Shown here in pieces: positions 22,301 to 32,520 of a stretch of DNA of 64,000 nucleotides. The notes under the pieces were generated by a model that searched no databases, was not told where the DNA came from, and worked only from the letters and a program-made list of their open reading frames with translations. The stretch is from Leishmania mexicana MHOM/GT/2001/U1103 (taxonomy: Eukaryota; Euglenozoa; Kinetoplastea; Trypanosomatida; Trypanosomatidae), in the NCBI RefSeq assembly GCF_000234665.1, contig NC_018337.1:768222-832221 (forward strand), read 5' to 3'. A program made the position numbers and the translations under genes. How positions within the stretch are numbered: the stretch's first letter is position 1; every line of letters begins with the position of its first letter.

Positions 22301-24119
22301 GGAAGCCGTTTCGCTGCTGCGTACGGTAGTTTGGCACGGCCATATTACTCATCGAGGCCCCTCTCGGCGCCAACGCGCTCATCGTCCGGTCGCCGAAGCC
22401 ACCCACCATATGTACACCAAAAGCTAAGCTGCTCGTCATGGAAATTTTGCGCATCAATGACGAGGTGCCTAAGACCAAGCTGTGCTTGAAGAAGGGGTGT
22501 TGCAGCAGCCGCAGCACACTTGGTCGCTTCGACGGCTCCTTTTGCAGGCAGAGTCTGATCGCGTCCTCGATGTCGTACGCGAAGTTCCAGTGCGGGCGTG
22601 CTGGGAAGCTCAGGTCGAAGTTCTCGAGCCGCTCATGAACCTGCGCGTAGGAGCACTCGGCGATCTCGACCGGATCGCAGCCGTAGGCGAGGCGGTACAT
22701 GAGTACGCCAAAGCCCCAGATATCCACCGCGGCCACTCCAGCCGCGCCTTCGTCCGAGACGACATTGACCTCGCCTGTCGCGTACGCGCCCTCCGGGTCG
22801 AACACCTCGGGCGGGAGGCAGGCCAACTCGCCGTTGAATACGAGATCCTCTGGACACTGCACGGCGAAGAGACGCCAGAAGCCGGCGTCGGTGATGCAGA
22901 AGTGCCCCTCGCCGTTCTCGAGCACGTTGTCGAGCTTCAAGTTGTGGTGATAGATTCGGTGTGAATGCAGGATGCGAAGACCCACCGCCACCTCCATCAG
23001 GATACGGCGCAGCTTGTCGGGGTCGTGCGAGAGTCGGCCTGCGTAGTTGACGATGTTGCCCTTTGCATGGTAGTTGGTGATCACAATCATGTTCTCCTTC
23101 GCCTCATCATTGAGAACGTCGCTGATATGCAGCACGTTCTGGTGCACAATGTTGACGAGAACGCGCTGCTCCGCGGTGACCTCCTCCAGCAGCCGGCGGC
23201 GAAGCACAAAGCTGATCACCTTGAGGATGCAGAATACGGGACCTTTGGGGGCATCGTCGGGAAGGGAGTCGCTCGAGCCCTGTGTCGGCGTACACCTCTT
23301 CGACAACGCCGCGACGTCACGGGTGGCGAAGTAGCTTCGCCCGATGGTGCCGGCGTTGTAGGCAGCGCGCAAACGGTAGCCATCGATTGTCTCGTCTTGA
23401 TGGAAATCAGGGATGCAGATTACGCACGACCGGTTTGAAAAGGATACTTCAGGGTGATTCAGAAACAGCAGACCAACGGAGCTGGTGCGGAGGGCGTCGA
23501 GCACCTCGTACATGACCTTTTCCTCCTCTGTGCGCCGCTCCGCATCGAGTCCCCCACACTTGCGCACAATCGAATCGACGCGCGACACAATGCGGAGTGC
23601 ACGGGCTGACAACTTCTGCGGTGCGAGAGAGGCTTCATGCGACGTGACATGGGAGCTCGCGCCTAGCTGAAGCTGCTGCTGTTCGTGCCCGTTTTGCGCT
23701 GTGTCTGCTGCTGCTGCTGCTGCGTGCGGCGGCTGCGACTTGGGAAGCGCTGTCCCTGCCACCTGCGGTAACTTGCCGTGCTCCGTAGAGCCGCCTTCAG
23801 CCGCACCGACAGCAGGCGAGTGTCCCACACCATCGTTGTTGGTGTCGGCCCCAACACCGGCGAACCTTTCAGTTCCACCGCTTCCGCCTACGCGACTGAT
23901 GTAGATTGTGCTAGCACTCAGGATGGTCTCAGATACGTTAGCATCGCCAACCTCGGCTGAGCTGCTAACGTGGCTGTGCGGCGCGCACCCGTTTCCCTTC
24001 TCATTAGAGCTGTCCACACGGCACCGCGACAGCTCGCGGTTCGATCGGCAGTTGGTGTCAGCGCAGGCGGCCAGAATTCTGCCACCGCGCAAGTTCGCTG
24101 AGCCGCATAGGACGCCCAT
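19365..24119 (-). CDS. Kinase-phosphatase ('kinatase'): two pseudokinase-like domains, Cys/His finger, LRRs and a C-terminal dual-specificity phosphatase, 1584 aa
   Basis: The start ATG at 24119 gives an N-terminus MGVLCGSAN. A disordered region runs to about residue 180. Kinase-like domain 1 spans about 240-545; it has a VAIK-type lysine (CILKV) but HHNLKLDN at 391 in place of HRDLKxxN, and DAG at 411 in place of DFG. Kinase-like domain 2 spans about 605-875, with GEGRFSE and FAFKI, HLSLVPTN at 735 in place of HRD, and an intact DFG at 756. A CxxC-type finger (CGQC, CSDC, CGKC, HKDHH; about 964-1000) resembles a B-box or ZZ finger. Leucine-rich repeats follow at about 1215-1400. The C-terminal phosphatase (about 1420-1570) has HCFAGLSRSAT with Cys1512 and Arg1518, and upstream VDDIPGANI with a candidate general-acid Asp. 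Trypanosomatid proteins joining kinase and DSP domains are known as kinatases. The phosphatase looks active, the kinase domains probably not. Confidence 0.9.
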   Translation of the reverse strand: MGVLCGSANLRGGRILAACADTNCRSNRELSRCRVDSSNEKGNGCAPHSHVSSSAEVGDANVSETILSASTIYISRVGGSGGTERFAGVGADTNNDGVGHSPAVGAAEGGSTEHGKLPQVAGTALPKSQPPHAAAAAADTAQNGHEQQQLQLGASSHVTSHEASLAPQKLSARALRIVSRVDSIVRKCGGLDAERRTEEEKVMYEVLDALRTSSVGLLFLNHPEVSFSNRSCVICIPDFHQDETIDGYRLRAAYNAGTIGRSYFATRDVAALSKRCTPTQGSSDSLPDDAPKGPVFCILKVISFVLRRRLLEEVTAEQRVLVNIVHQNVLHISDVLNDEAKENMIVITNYHAKGNIVNYAGRLSHDPDKLRRILMEVAVGLRILHSHRIYHHNLKLDNVLENGEGHFCITDAGFWRLFAVQCPEDLVFNGELACLPPEVFDPEGAYATGEVNVVSDEGAAGVAAVDIWGFGVLMYRLAYGCDPVEIAECSYAQVHERLENFDLSFPARPHWNFAYDIEDAIRLCLQKEPSKRPSVLRLLQHPFFKHSLVLGTSSLMRKISMTSSLAFGVHMVGGFGDRTMSALAPRGASMSNMAVPNYRTQQRNGFQVDAFLGEGRFSETMMVHLRRSQSKQFAFKIIHKAILKRLQAPGRERWAREMRRQLVFSRKVDHPNVMRFIDIVEDKKANCFVVQDYMSSGAIEAVPPVNGDNLSPTLQEFLVDVLAGLVHLHDNGVAHLSLVPTNIFFCEHTLHYRIADFGPLFVTADALQDSIAEDAPLYTLPSWVRQHSPLHGPSVDMFCVGLLAASVLPELFNTVWTELLDGEKNRAFAVDTVLTAVRQPRAQLTPALVSFIEEALVGRFQDARAALKHTYFKNLSLAQNLPRTIVEVTEEELQSAVHSKPETRDEARMLDVLAQDPFQESQMLSSAGDATLHGSDSCTEASIIAGATGEKPTVLVFQGENLLCGQCSAELTVALYQCSDCDGYIRCGKCSVGNYHKDHHELVPFLIHTIEHSRDGANKAVLVQPSTVPDVHALETLEMTANFPVGSLTAHLVAQRAAERSIAVRSTGGGSITKGMFGDIESVVHLSDDISEQSISVNINGRSLISFRGFGGMSGGGLHLGSGVNSSNTGFNTVGFPCGRADSVTPKDCGSLYLPPPSRLSLMKDKEARKLALPKAAEIEDDDWQQELERCRTSHHSELLLYNYSLDEVPPEVYDPPLLQVVVLDISQNNLTSLPHELSFLIHLRKLVVSYNKLSELPDSLGNLSELESLDASHNALVDLPQTFIYLSSLTSAALDYNNFSSIPDSLLDIVAPPLCSSVSNVMDYFAMASPQVNGARMASFAGNMAGSFVGGSNVSNSKTVIMSPKLKVIYLAANDSLTTLPLRERLQRFDDLTIALDNEPSLYKDYYEKNLDTELPNITVNWNKLYPDEIVPYLYCGSLRSAQSQMVYRKLNITYLLTVGRQLVPVPPEGGHHKVIVVDDIPGANIRMSFHEAVNFIEESQSKKSGCLVHCFAGLSRSATTVIAYLMIKRGMRLDEAYLVTKKGRPAILPNKGFFDQLVELDNELYPKPSRPLDIESLGRSAN

Positions 24120-24137
24120 CACTCGAACACCTCCTCA

Positions 24138-24139
24138 CT
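24138..24139 (-). promoter_or_regulatory. Predicted spliced-leader acceptor AG for the kinase-phosphatase gene
   Basis: On the coding strand, long CT/GT-rich pyrimidine sequence (24160-24240) precedes GCATAG, leaving an 18-base 5'UTR before the ATG at 24119. No earlier ATG intervenes. Prediction only. Confidence 0.4.
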
Positions 24140-24209
24140 ATGCGTGAGGTAGCGAGAACGAGCAAACACCACGCAAAAAGACGACGGCGAGAGCCAACGT
24201 GCGCACAGA

Positions 24210-24243
<34 letters not shown>

Positions 24244-27200
24244 AAAAAGAAAACAGCAACGATGAACAAGGGCACAGGGCAGCTGTTAAGAGAGAGCTTC
24301 TCTGCGCTTATCAATGTCCGTAAATGGGAGGGTGGGAAGAAATAGGTGTGTGAATCTGCGTGTGTGTGTGTGTGTGTGTGTGTGTGAGTGAGTGAGTGTG
24401 TGTGGTGAGACGTGGAAAGAGGTGGTGGAGGTGTCACACAGCGAGGGATGCAGTGCGAGAGAGCGAAGACACGGAGGAAACGAGAAAAAGAGATGTAAAG
24501 TGACTGAGAAAAACGACGAACAGCGGGTTGTGGGGCAAAAAAAAATAACCGCGACGGCACCTGAACGTCCAGCGAGGTGAGGTGCACGTGAAACTGAACA
24601 CGCCCGGCGGAAAGGGAAAGAGGAGACGCTCAAACACAAGACTCAGTGATGCACAGAACAAAAAAAAACGAGAAGACAGCAGGCACCAACAACAGTGCTC
24701 ATAAGAAATAGAGATAGCGAGAGTACGAGCAAAGGATGGCAACACATCCAGCCGCAGCCGCAGCGGCAGCAGCACAGACAAATTAAGACGAATACTGATA
24801 ATAATAATAAAAAAAGAAAAGCAGACACACACACAGAAACAGACAACAAAATGAACACACGCACACACCACACACACACAGAAAAAAAAACACGAGCTCA
24901 CTTCTTTTGTTTGTGTGTCTTGTGTCGGCGTGTTCCGTTTTCGTTTTTTTTGTGGTTGTTGTTGCTTGCCCGTAAGTTCGGCAACGTCCAGGTTTACCGA
25001 AGACGACCCAAACGATTCTTTATTTTTTTGCCCCCTGTTCTGTTGAATACACGCATACACACACACACACATACAGAGAGGCACGCACACAACCAACAAA
25101 AGGGCAAGCAACAGCAACAACGAGCAAGATATATATATATATATAAAGAATGGCGATCGAGACAGGGACAGAGAGAGAGCACAAGAAGAAGAATACAGGT
25201 GCTGGCATAAAGGTGAAAATTGAACCCAAAAAAAGGTGTATGTGGGGGAGGGAAGATGCGATCGCACTGATCTAGTGAAGAACGGCAACCACACCCCAAT
25301 GCACTGCTTCAGCGCACACAAAATATAAAACTACAAAAAAATAAAAAGAGGGCAGGCAATGAAGAGTGCTTCCGTATGCGCGGCTGGGACACAACGCAAG
25401 AAAAAAAACGAGGACGGTTGGGAAGCGGCCAAGTCGTCAAAAGAAGAAACCAAACTCCAAGAGGTGCTGCCGTACGACAAAAGAGAGAGAGAATGAGAAG
25501 AAATATGGAAAAAAAATTTCCTCGCACCTTCCGTCCCTTCCTCGGCTTCTTCTCGCGCGCCCCTTTGTCTGTTTAGGTGTTTTGTCGGTGCGGGTCCTTG
25601 CCAGTCCTCGGTGTCGCTCTCTCGCACTCTCTTCCTCCCGCTTCTGGCCTCCCTGCGGACCCTCAAATTCCTCCTCGATCAGCTTCGGCGCAGCGTCCCT
25701 CGCATGTGGTCGCCGGCAATGAGGACTCGTCAGCACCTTAAGTAAGAACGAGCGAGGGCGAAGGGTTCGCAAACAAAGGTGTCTACGTTTTTTTTTCTTT
25801 GTTGGTGAGCTTCACGGCCACCGCTATAGGAGAGAAAACACGTCAGCTGCACGCGCACCCTGGCACACACACACACAAAAAGAGAGACAACAACAGTAAA
25901 AATGGTGGGGCTTCCCTGACGGACACAAAACTCAGGCGAACATCGAAAAAAAAAACGAAACGAAATAGCCTGAGTACAAGCCTGTCGTTGCCCTAGAAGA
26001 GCACGACCCTCTGTGACAAGCTTGTGCGCCCCAGTGACGCGACGGGGTGTGAGAGAGACGACGACGTGAATGTAGGTATGCAAGGGCGAGATGACACTGG
26101 CGAGCAACCCGGATGCGAAGGAAGAAAAACAGACACAGATGATAGCGTCTAGAGCGACGAAAACAAAAGGACTGCTTTCGAATCCTCGACACTTGGAGGT
26201 GAATGGTGCTCGGTCCTCAATAACGGGCGATCGGAGGGGAAACGGGGGAGGGAAGAGAAGAAGTCGGTTAGTCGTGTGTCAGAGAAGCTCCATGTCATTT
26301 GCCTAACCTGTATCCTCGGCAGTTTCACCAAACGTGTTGAGCGTCGTCCGGTAGGGGGACGAAGCTTACGCGTGTGCGCCGCGCTTACGGCATCGCTGTC
26401 TATCGTTTTGACGTGCTCGACCAAAAAGGTAGCGTCCACCCTTTCTTATCCGTGATGCCGCACACCCGGTTCCGGACATGATAGGGAACGGTGGTAATGG
26501 TAGGACAGACGTGAACTCAGACACAGGATAGTTAAAGCAGTGGGCTTCCCAACAGAACAACGCGGAAAGATTGTTATCACACATCGCACACACACATGCC
26601 TGGGCGTCCTGGCCGGAGGCTGACCCAACGAAATTTCAGACCCCCCTCCGCCAAAGACTGAAGGGCAGGATGCTTCCAGTGAGAAGCAGAGAGATCGAGA
26701 TTTTCATCCTCGGCGGGACTTCACTCTTCTGTAGAACAGTAGTCCAACAGCACTCCACCCCGCCCTGTCACAGGCCCCAGTCGCGCTAGACGCACGCGTC
26801 GCAGCAACGCGCCGACTCGGCCATGTGAGAGCACGACACCCTTGCCTCAGCCTGCCCCCACCACACACCCTGCGGCCTCGCAGGGCCCCGCACAGCCGCT
26901 TCCTCCTCACGACGGTCGCCACCCCTGGTGCATCCCCCCACCCTCGGGGGTGACACTCAGGCCCCCCACCACCCAGTAGGCAGTGTTGAGGGCCGGGGGC
27001 AGGATACATTCGAGTCGCGCGGACGCCATGCCCAATCATAGGGATGGCAAAAGCTGTGTCCATTGTCGGCCATCGCACCGACGCAGCGCCACCCGGGGCC
27101 TCCTCGCCGACATGCGTAGCGGTAAGCATCGCTCGGACCCTCTCCCTACGTCGTGGATGCACGACCTTGTCACCACCAGAAGTGCTCTGGCATCTGGCAG

Positions 27201-28508
27201 GGATAGGGAGGAGGGGGGGGGGCTGCTTGTCTTACTCACAGAGTTGGCCACTAGACCCTGAGATACCACGCCTTGTGAAGCGTGTTCCCTCACCCCCGTC
27301 CATCAGGGCAGTTAGGTATGTGAAGTGGTCCAGAGAGAAGAGCGAGGTGTGCAGCAAATGAATGCGTACACATCCGCAGACATTCAGGCAAATCAAAGTA
27401 GAAACGATGAAAACGAAGGCGGGGGAGAGCAGTGGAAAGCGGAGCGTCGCAAAAACGAACCTGCTAACGAGACACTGTCAGCCCTGTGTGTGCGTCGAGG
27501 TATCTGTCCGTGTGCAGGTGCCTCTGCATCCACCAGTGAGGTGGGGATCTGCACAGAAAGAGGACGGTGTACCGAGAGCGGCTGCGGTGTACGTTTCCAA
27601 GTGCGCCTCCGGTAAGCAGGGGGTGAGGGTGAGCGAGTCTCGTCGCGAAAGGAGAACAGTGAGCTTCTCGCACGTTGTCACTGGCCCCATCGGAAGGCAA
27701 CACGGCACAACTTCAGTGATGAGTCCCGCCTCCGAAAACGGAGGGGGGAGGGGTGGCTTTGCGCGCTCCCGTCCTCTCGTTGTTCGTGTCTGCTTCCATG
27801 ACCGTTTTTTTCTTTGCCCCTGCCGACGTGCCAGAAGAGTATGTTGCTCGATTAACCAGTGCTTCGCATACACTCAAACAGAGTACAGTCTGTAACCCAG
27901 ACCGGAGCGCGGCACTCTTCAGCCTTACCTGACGCCTGCCCTTCCCCGCAGGAAATCCCACGCGCTCTCCGAATCTCTCTGCAGACCAGTGTAGCGAACC
28001 CATCGTCACCACTTCCGCAGCGTCAACATTTCCCTTGGCGGCAACAAACAAGGTGCGCGGGCGCGCACGCAAGCCCGCCCAGTGAAGATAACGTAGTGAG
28101 AAAGCGCGGAGAAAGACAAAGGTCGTACCCGCGCCACGGCGGGGCAAAACACCCACGCAAACAAAAAAAGGGAGACGAGGTGAGACGAAACACGCGTGTG
28201 CGCGCGCCACAAAAAAAAAGAAAGCCCATGCGATGTACCGCGAAGATGTCGAAGAGACGAGGACAAAGAAGCAGCGTACACAAGACACGATAGCATCAAT
28301 GCAATTGCTGAGAGAGACGATTTCGTGAAAAGCGAGCCACAGTCACGACAGCGGTGCGGCAGACACCGCGACGAGGTACTGCAACGCGCGCAGAACAAGG
28401 GAGGAGCTGGCGGTAGAAAGAGAGATAGAGGGAAATGCAAACCAGGACTGTTGCCCTCTTTCATCTTCGTGGCCTGTGCCAAGGTGACATGGCAAAGGAT
28501 GCGAGCGC
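24140..28508. other. Long intergenic spacer
   Basis: It holds the upstream region of the kinase-phosphatase gene and the long 3'UTR of the PDI-like gene. Microsatellites include (GT)n at 24359-24386, CA and GA runs at 24211-24242, and TA at 25129-25145. A full-length SIDER2-like element lies at 26751-27310. A 295-codon minus-strand open frame (24434-25321) is made of Phe/Ser/Leu/Cys low complexity and is rejected as a gene. Confidence 0.6.
26751..27310 (-). mobile_element. SIDER2-like degenerate retroposon, full-length copy
   Basis: About 560 bases, matching the usual size of SIDER2. On the minus strand its 5' end starts near 27310 with CCCTGATGG and continues to GTGGTATCTCAGGGTCTAG (27253-27273 region). 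This resembles the 77-79 bp signature shared by trypanosomatid ingi/L1Tc-related elements (..GTGGTGCCAGGGTCTAG..), as I recall it. The 3' part (26751-27150) is nearly identical to 17373-17793. It has no coding capacity. Its location downstream of the PDI-like gene implies it lies in that gene's 3'UTR, where such elements are known to affect mRNA stability or translation. Confidence 0.7.
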
Positions 28509-29810
28509 CTAGGCATCTCCGACGCGCTCTGACCGGAGATGCACCTCACCATTGAGAATACGCTGCAGGGCTGCCTGTAAATCGTCGTCGGAGTCAATGT
28601 GCTCCAGCAGCGCGTACCGCACCGTTGTCGGCTTCGAGTGGCGCAGTACCACAATGGACCCCGCCAAAGACGCCGTCGCTTCCCCAGGAGGCGCCATTTG
28701 TAGGCCAAAGTCGGCTTGCAACTGCTGCAGCAGCTCCTCCTTGTGCTGAGATGCCTCGAAGAAAAGCAACGGGTCGTTCTTAAAGTACTGGTGCACGTTG
28801 TCGAGGTGGACGTGCTCGCTAAGGCTAAAAACGCACAGGGGGGACTGGCCGCGAATCTTGCGGGTCTGCGGCGCGCAAAACGTCGAGATCACTTTTGGCG
28901 TGTATTCGACCGGTTCTACCGGAAGCGCTATGGAGGACTGCCGCGAGGCTTCTCGTGTCTGGTGCTGGTTCTCATCTTCGTCAAGGTTCACGGAGTTCAT
29001 TGGGGCCTCCGTACCGGAGCTGCACTCCTTCTCCGCGCAATCCAAGAAGAAACGCGCGACGGGATCGTAAGCGATAGTCTTTTTCGCGTACTGCACCATC
29101 TCAAGCTTCTCCTCTGCATCACCTTCTGCCGGGGTGTAGCGCAGTACGCCGAGCATTGGGAGTTGCGAGACGCCAAAGGCCTTTGCCACGCCCTTTTCAG
29201 GGCTGCAGCTACCCGCGAACACCAGGGGCAGCTCCTTCAGCTTCGGCGACATGGCCATGACCGAAAACATCGGCGGCACCTTGTTCTTAGCGGAGAGCAA
29301 CACGCCGATCATCTTCTTTGGTGCGTCTCGAGCGGCCTGCTTCATCTGCTCTGCCGTCGTCACCGTCATGACCTTGCTCGAGCTGATTCCCTCCACCATC
29401 AAACTCTGCAGCGCCGCCGCTGTGCGTTGGCCGTGGTAATCCTGCGAGGAGGAGACGGACTTTGTCCCGCTCCTCCAGTACTTGATCGTCGGAAAGCCAC
29501 GCACGCCAAACTGCTGTCCAATGTCGGCGTTCTTGTCAGCATCGATCGCGCCAACACGGATGGTGCCCTTCACCGACTCGGCAAACCGCTCATACTCGGG
29601 GTGGAACTGCTTGCAGTGGCCACACCACGGCGCGTAAAAGAGGATGACCACAGGCTTGTGTGTATTAACAAATGCATGCAGCGAGGCAGGCGTCAGCTCC
29701 GTGACAGCCGACGATCGTCCGTACGGGTACGCCAACGATGTGTGCACGAGACACGCGACCACAACAACCGCTCCAAGAAGCTGCACTGCTGATGCGGTGC
29801 TACGACACAT
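28509..29810 (-). CDS. Protein disulfide isomerase-like thioredoxin-domain protein, 433 aa
   Basis: Predicted thiol-disulfide oxidoreductase of the secretory pathway. The ATG at 29810 gives a classic signal peptide (hydrophobic core LLGAVVVVACLVH, cleavage near residue 27). A thioredoxin fold follows, with active site APWCGHCKQF (Cys63, Cys66) and the cis-Pro region VRGFPTIKYW. A second, redox-inactive thioredoxin-like segment lies at about 150-260 (LPLVFAGSC and QLPMLGVLRY). The C-terminal part carries an acidic low-complexity stretch, then a further mixed alpha/beta region. Only one CxxC site is present, unlike two-domain PDIs, which resembles the single-domain PDI-like proteins known in kinetoplastids. 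The C-terminus (SERVGDA) has no KDEL-like ER-retention signal and no transmembrane anchor. The open frame extends to 29906 only through a GTG codon. Confidence 0.85.
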   Translation of the reverse strand: MCRSTASAVQLLGAVVVVACLVHTSLAYPYGRSSAVTELTPASLHAFVNTHKPVVILFYAPWCGHCKQFHPEYERFAESVKGTIRVGAIDADKNADIGQQFGVRGFPTIKYWRSGTKSVSSSQDYHGQRTAAALQSLMVEGISSSKVMTVTTAEQMKQAARDAPKKMIGVLLSAKNKVPPMFSVMAMSPKLKELPLVFAGSCSPEKGVAKAFGVSQLPMLGVLRYTPAEGDAEEKLEMVQYAKKTIAYDPVARFFLDCAEKECSSGTEAPMNSVNLDEDENQHQTREASRQSSIALPVEPVEYTPKVISTFCAPQTRKIRGQSPLCVFSLSEHVHLDNVHQYFKNDPLLFFEASQHKEELLQQLQADFGLQMAPPGEATASLAGSIVVLRHSKPTTVRYALLEHIDSDDDLQAALQRILNGEVHLRSERVGDA

Positions 29811-31284
29811 CGTCGGCAGCGTTGGCACAGAGATCAAGAAGAGTCCGATGCACGACCGACGGAGTGGGAAGGAAGAGTAAATCTGATAGTCAAACGCTGC
29901 GTGCACCTCTGAGTGGTGGCGCGAAGAGGGTGGCCGAGAGGGGGGAAAGAGATCACCGATACGAGTCCAACCGAGAAGACAGCGAGAGGAGGAACGAAAC
30001 AGTCATCACGAGCCAATAAAGAGGGACCGGTGAAGAGGGCGCCGTCAGAAGAAAATACAAGAGAAAACAAAATGAAAAGAAATGCCACGAGGAAGTCGTC
30101 ACACTGTGCCGAGCGAGAGGAGCAACAAACAGGGTTACTGTGCAAGGCCCTTCGCCGGCGCGAAACGGCAGCGGCTATAATGCGCACCGTCGTGCAGCAA
30201 CACAACGTGCAGACCAAGAAAGCCGCGTCGTGGACCGCGCAGAATTCTGCGTGTGATGGTTGGCAGACCACCTGCTTCTGTGGTACTGCTGATCACGCGA
30301 GGTGCGTGAAACAAGGCAAAACGTAAAAGAAAAACGAAAGAGAACGTTTTCGTTCTTATGGTGTCCTTGTTGTTCAGGATGCACTCTAAAATGTGTGCGG
30401 TGTGTGGGAGGTTGGGGTGTGGGGTGTCGTCATGCTTGCGGAGAGGGACGGGCAGTGAGAGAAAAAAGCACATGAGCGAGACCGCGGCGACGCAGTAAAC
30501 CAGTTGCAGAGATGACGAAAGAGGAAGGTGGTGCGAGTCAACAGCATCCGTCCATGTAGGCAGAGGCGCCCACACACAGGAGAGCGGACCGAGAGATGGA
30601 GAAGGAGCGAACGAGAAGGTTAAAAGAGGGTGGTGCACAGCACAGAAAACCGTGTCAAAATGGAGCAAGCGGCAACACACAACAGGGCTGCCCCTGATGG
30701 GCGGTTTCATCTGTTTTTTTTTTCCTTCGTGCGGTGTCTCCTGGTTGCCCCTCTGCTGCGTGGCATGTCCGTGTGTGTCTGTGTGTATCTACGGGAGGGC
30801 CTCACTCGTACAGGTCCCCGAAGGGTGCGTTGTCACGCACTCACATGCTGAAACATGTAGCGGCGTCTCGTCCTCGCCGTGTGCCGGTTCATAGTCGCAT
30901 TTCGTCTTCCTATTCAGTGCTGTCGGTTGTGCGTCCCGAGGAGAGCAACATATTCGAAAACGCACGCACACACAGAAACCCGAAGAATGCTCTGCGCGGC
31001 CCTCTTCCGCCGTTTCGATTCTTGCCCTTCAAAGGCAGGAAAGGATGCCGAGCACAGAGGAGAGGTCGGTCCATAGGGGTAGGAACCGGCCTAATCAAAA
31101 GAAAAAAGACAGTAGTCGCCGCCCTAACGTGAACGACGCGGCCTCCCCTCGTCATCTGCGCATGGCATCTGTCGTCCCATGTGATCGTGTGCGACTGTGC
31201 TAGAGTTCCCAGACGCACAGAGGAGCGGAGGGGGGAGGCATAAACAGGTGAGCCCATCGCCTAGAACAGCTTGCGTCAAATTCA
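29811..31284. other. Intergenic spacer upstream of the PDI-like gene
   Basis: The 5' region of the PDI-like gene. Pyrimidine-rich tracts on the minus strand lie near 30040-30080 and 30325-30350. No gene was recognised. Confidence 0.5.
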
Positions 31285-32520
31285 TCACCACGTCACGACA
31301 GCGGTTGCCGTCGGTGCAACAAGCACGACCCACATCGCGTCCTGGCTCTCACCCTCGTCGTGTGTGCACGTGATGTTGATGCCGCAACAGCAGGGGAAGA
31401 AATCAACGGAGATGAACACTGTGGAGAAAACAGTCAAGGCACGCAGGTGAGACTGTGTCTGCTCTATGGCACCGTACAAACTGCCGAGTGCTCCGTGACT
31501 CCGCATGCTCCTCCATGCGCGCCCCCGCGGGGAGGACGCCGTCAACGTAGAGCAACTTGTAGTCATCCGTGAGATCCGTGCCGTGGTCCATGACGCGCTC
31601 GCGCCTCTTGACCGACACCCTTGGCTCGCGCCAAATGACGCTGCAAACCAACGCCTTTTGTGACACGAAGCAGAGCTCGGTTACCGGTCGGGTCATGGGG
31701 CGCACGTGCGCAGGGACGCTACCGCAGCCAGTGAGCTTCGAGACGGCTGGAAAGCCGCCCTGTCGCCTGCTGGCGAAGGTGGAGGTCGGTCAGGAGACTA
31801 CCCAGACCGCCGTTCTTGGTGGCGCACCGTCCTCGTTTTCGGGTGTAGAATCGAGCATGCTGAGTCGTCATCCATGCAGATCGCCAACAGCACCGCACCG
31901 CTCGCGTACACGCTGATCCGAAAGCGTAGAGGGAAGAAAGCGCGCATGATGAAGGAGGCGTACTGACCCTCCGCCACGCACGTCATCAGTGCGCCCTGGA
32001 AGTACTCAGGCAAGGGGGATATGTCCCTCCACTGCAGCAAGGACATGGTGCTTACCTCTGTGGTCTTGACGAGCCCCCTGTCGCCGTCAGAGACGAGCAA
32101 CTCGAAAATACGCATCTCCGTGTCCGCTTAGCGCAGCCGCTCTACTCGCCGTCGCTCCTCAGAGCTGTTCTTGTCGGGAAATTGAACCTCCGCGCTAGAG
32201 GATCCCTCCCTGGGCATCCCTGCTTCCCGCTTCGCCTTCTCTCCCCCCCCCGTCCATCGGTAGTCTCTTGCAGTGCCACTCACTCGCCGTCATTCGGGGA
32301 CGCCCTCATCGTGGCAGCGTCGGGCGAAGGCAGCAGAGGTACACAATGCTTTACACACTTCCCAGCTTTGTCTGGCGGAGTTGACGCAGGCGGCGAGCCT
32401 CGGCGAAGCGGCAGAGGCGGCGGTTGTTGTAGCCGTCAATGAAGCAGATTTGTTATTCGACTGCGTATCAGCAGGCTCAAGACTCTCGGACGGGCGCCAC
32501 AAAGCACGTGTCTTTGTCAT
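31285..32520 (-). pseudogene. Decayed protein gene of unknown family
   Basis: One minus-strand frame starts at an ATG at 32520 and continues to 31798, interrupted by only two stops (TGA at 32290-32292 and TAA at 32128-32130). Protein-like text then continues in a second frame (about 31784-31490) and returns to the first frame (about 31540-31285). That requires at least two frameshifts. The predicted text has mixed, low-repeat composition unlike the surrounding spacers. A hydrophobic segment lies near ISVYASGAVLLAI, and two more near the 3' end (FSTVFISVDFFPCCCGI and MWVVLVAPTATAVV), suggesting a membrane protein. I could not name a family; an amastin-like origin was considered but not supported. 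Length if whole would be roughly 400 residues. Confidence 0.5.

Noticed and set aside
24434..25321. 295-codon minus-strand open frame
   Set aside because: Phe/Ser/Leu/Cys/Val-rich text produced by T-rich tracts and microsatellites; no domain, and typical of kinetoplastid spacers.
31285..32115. Amastin-like surface protein
   Set aside because: Hydrophobic segments prompted the idea, but the amastin signature residues could not be found in any frame, so only an unnamed decayed gene is reported.
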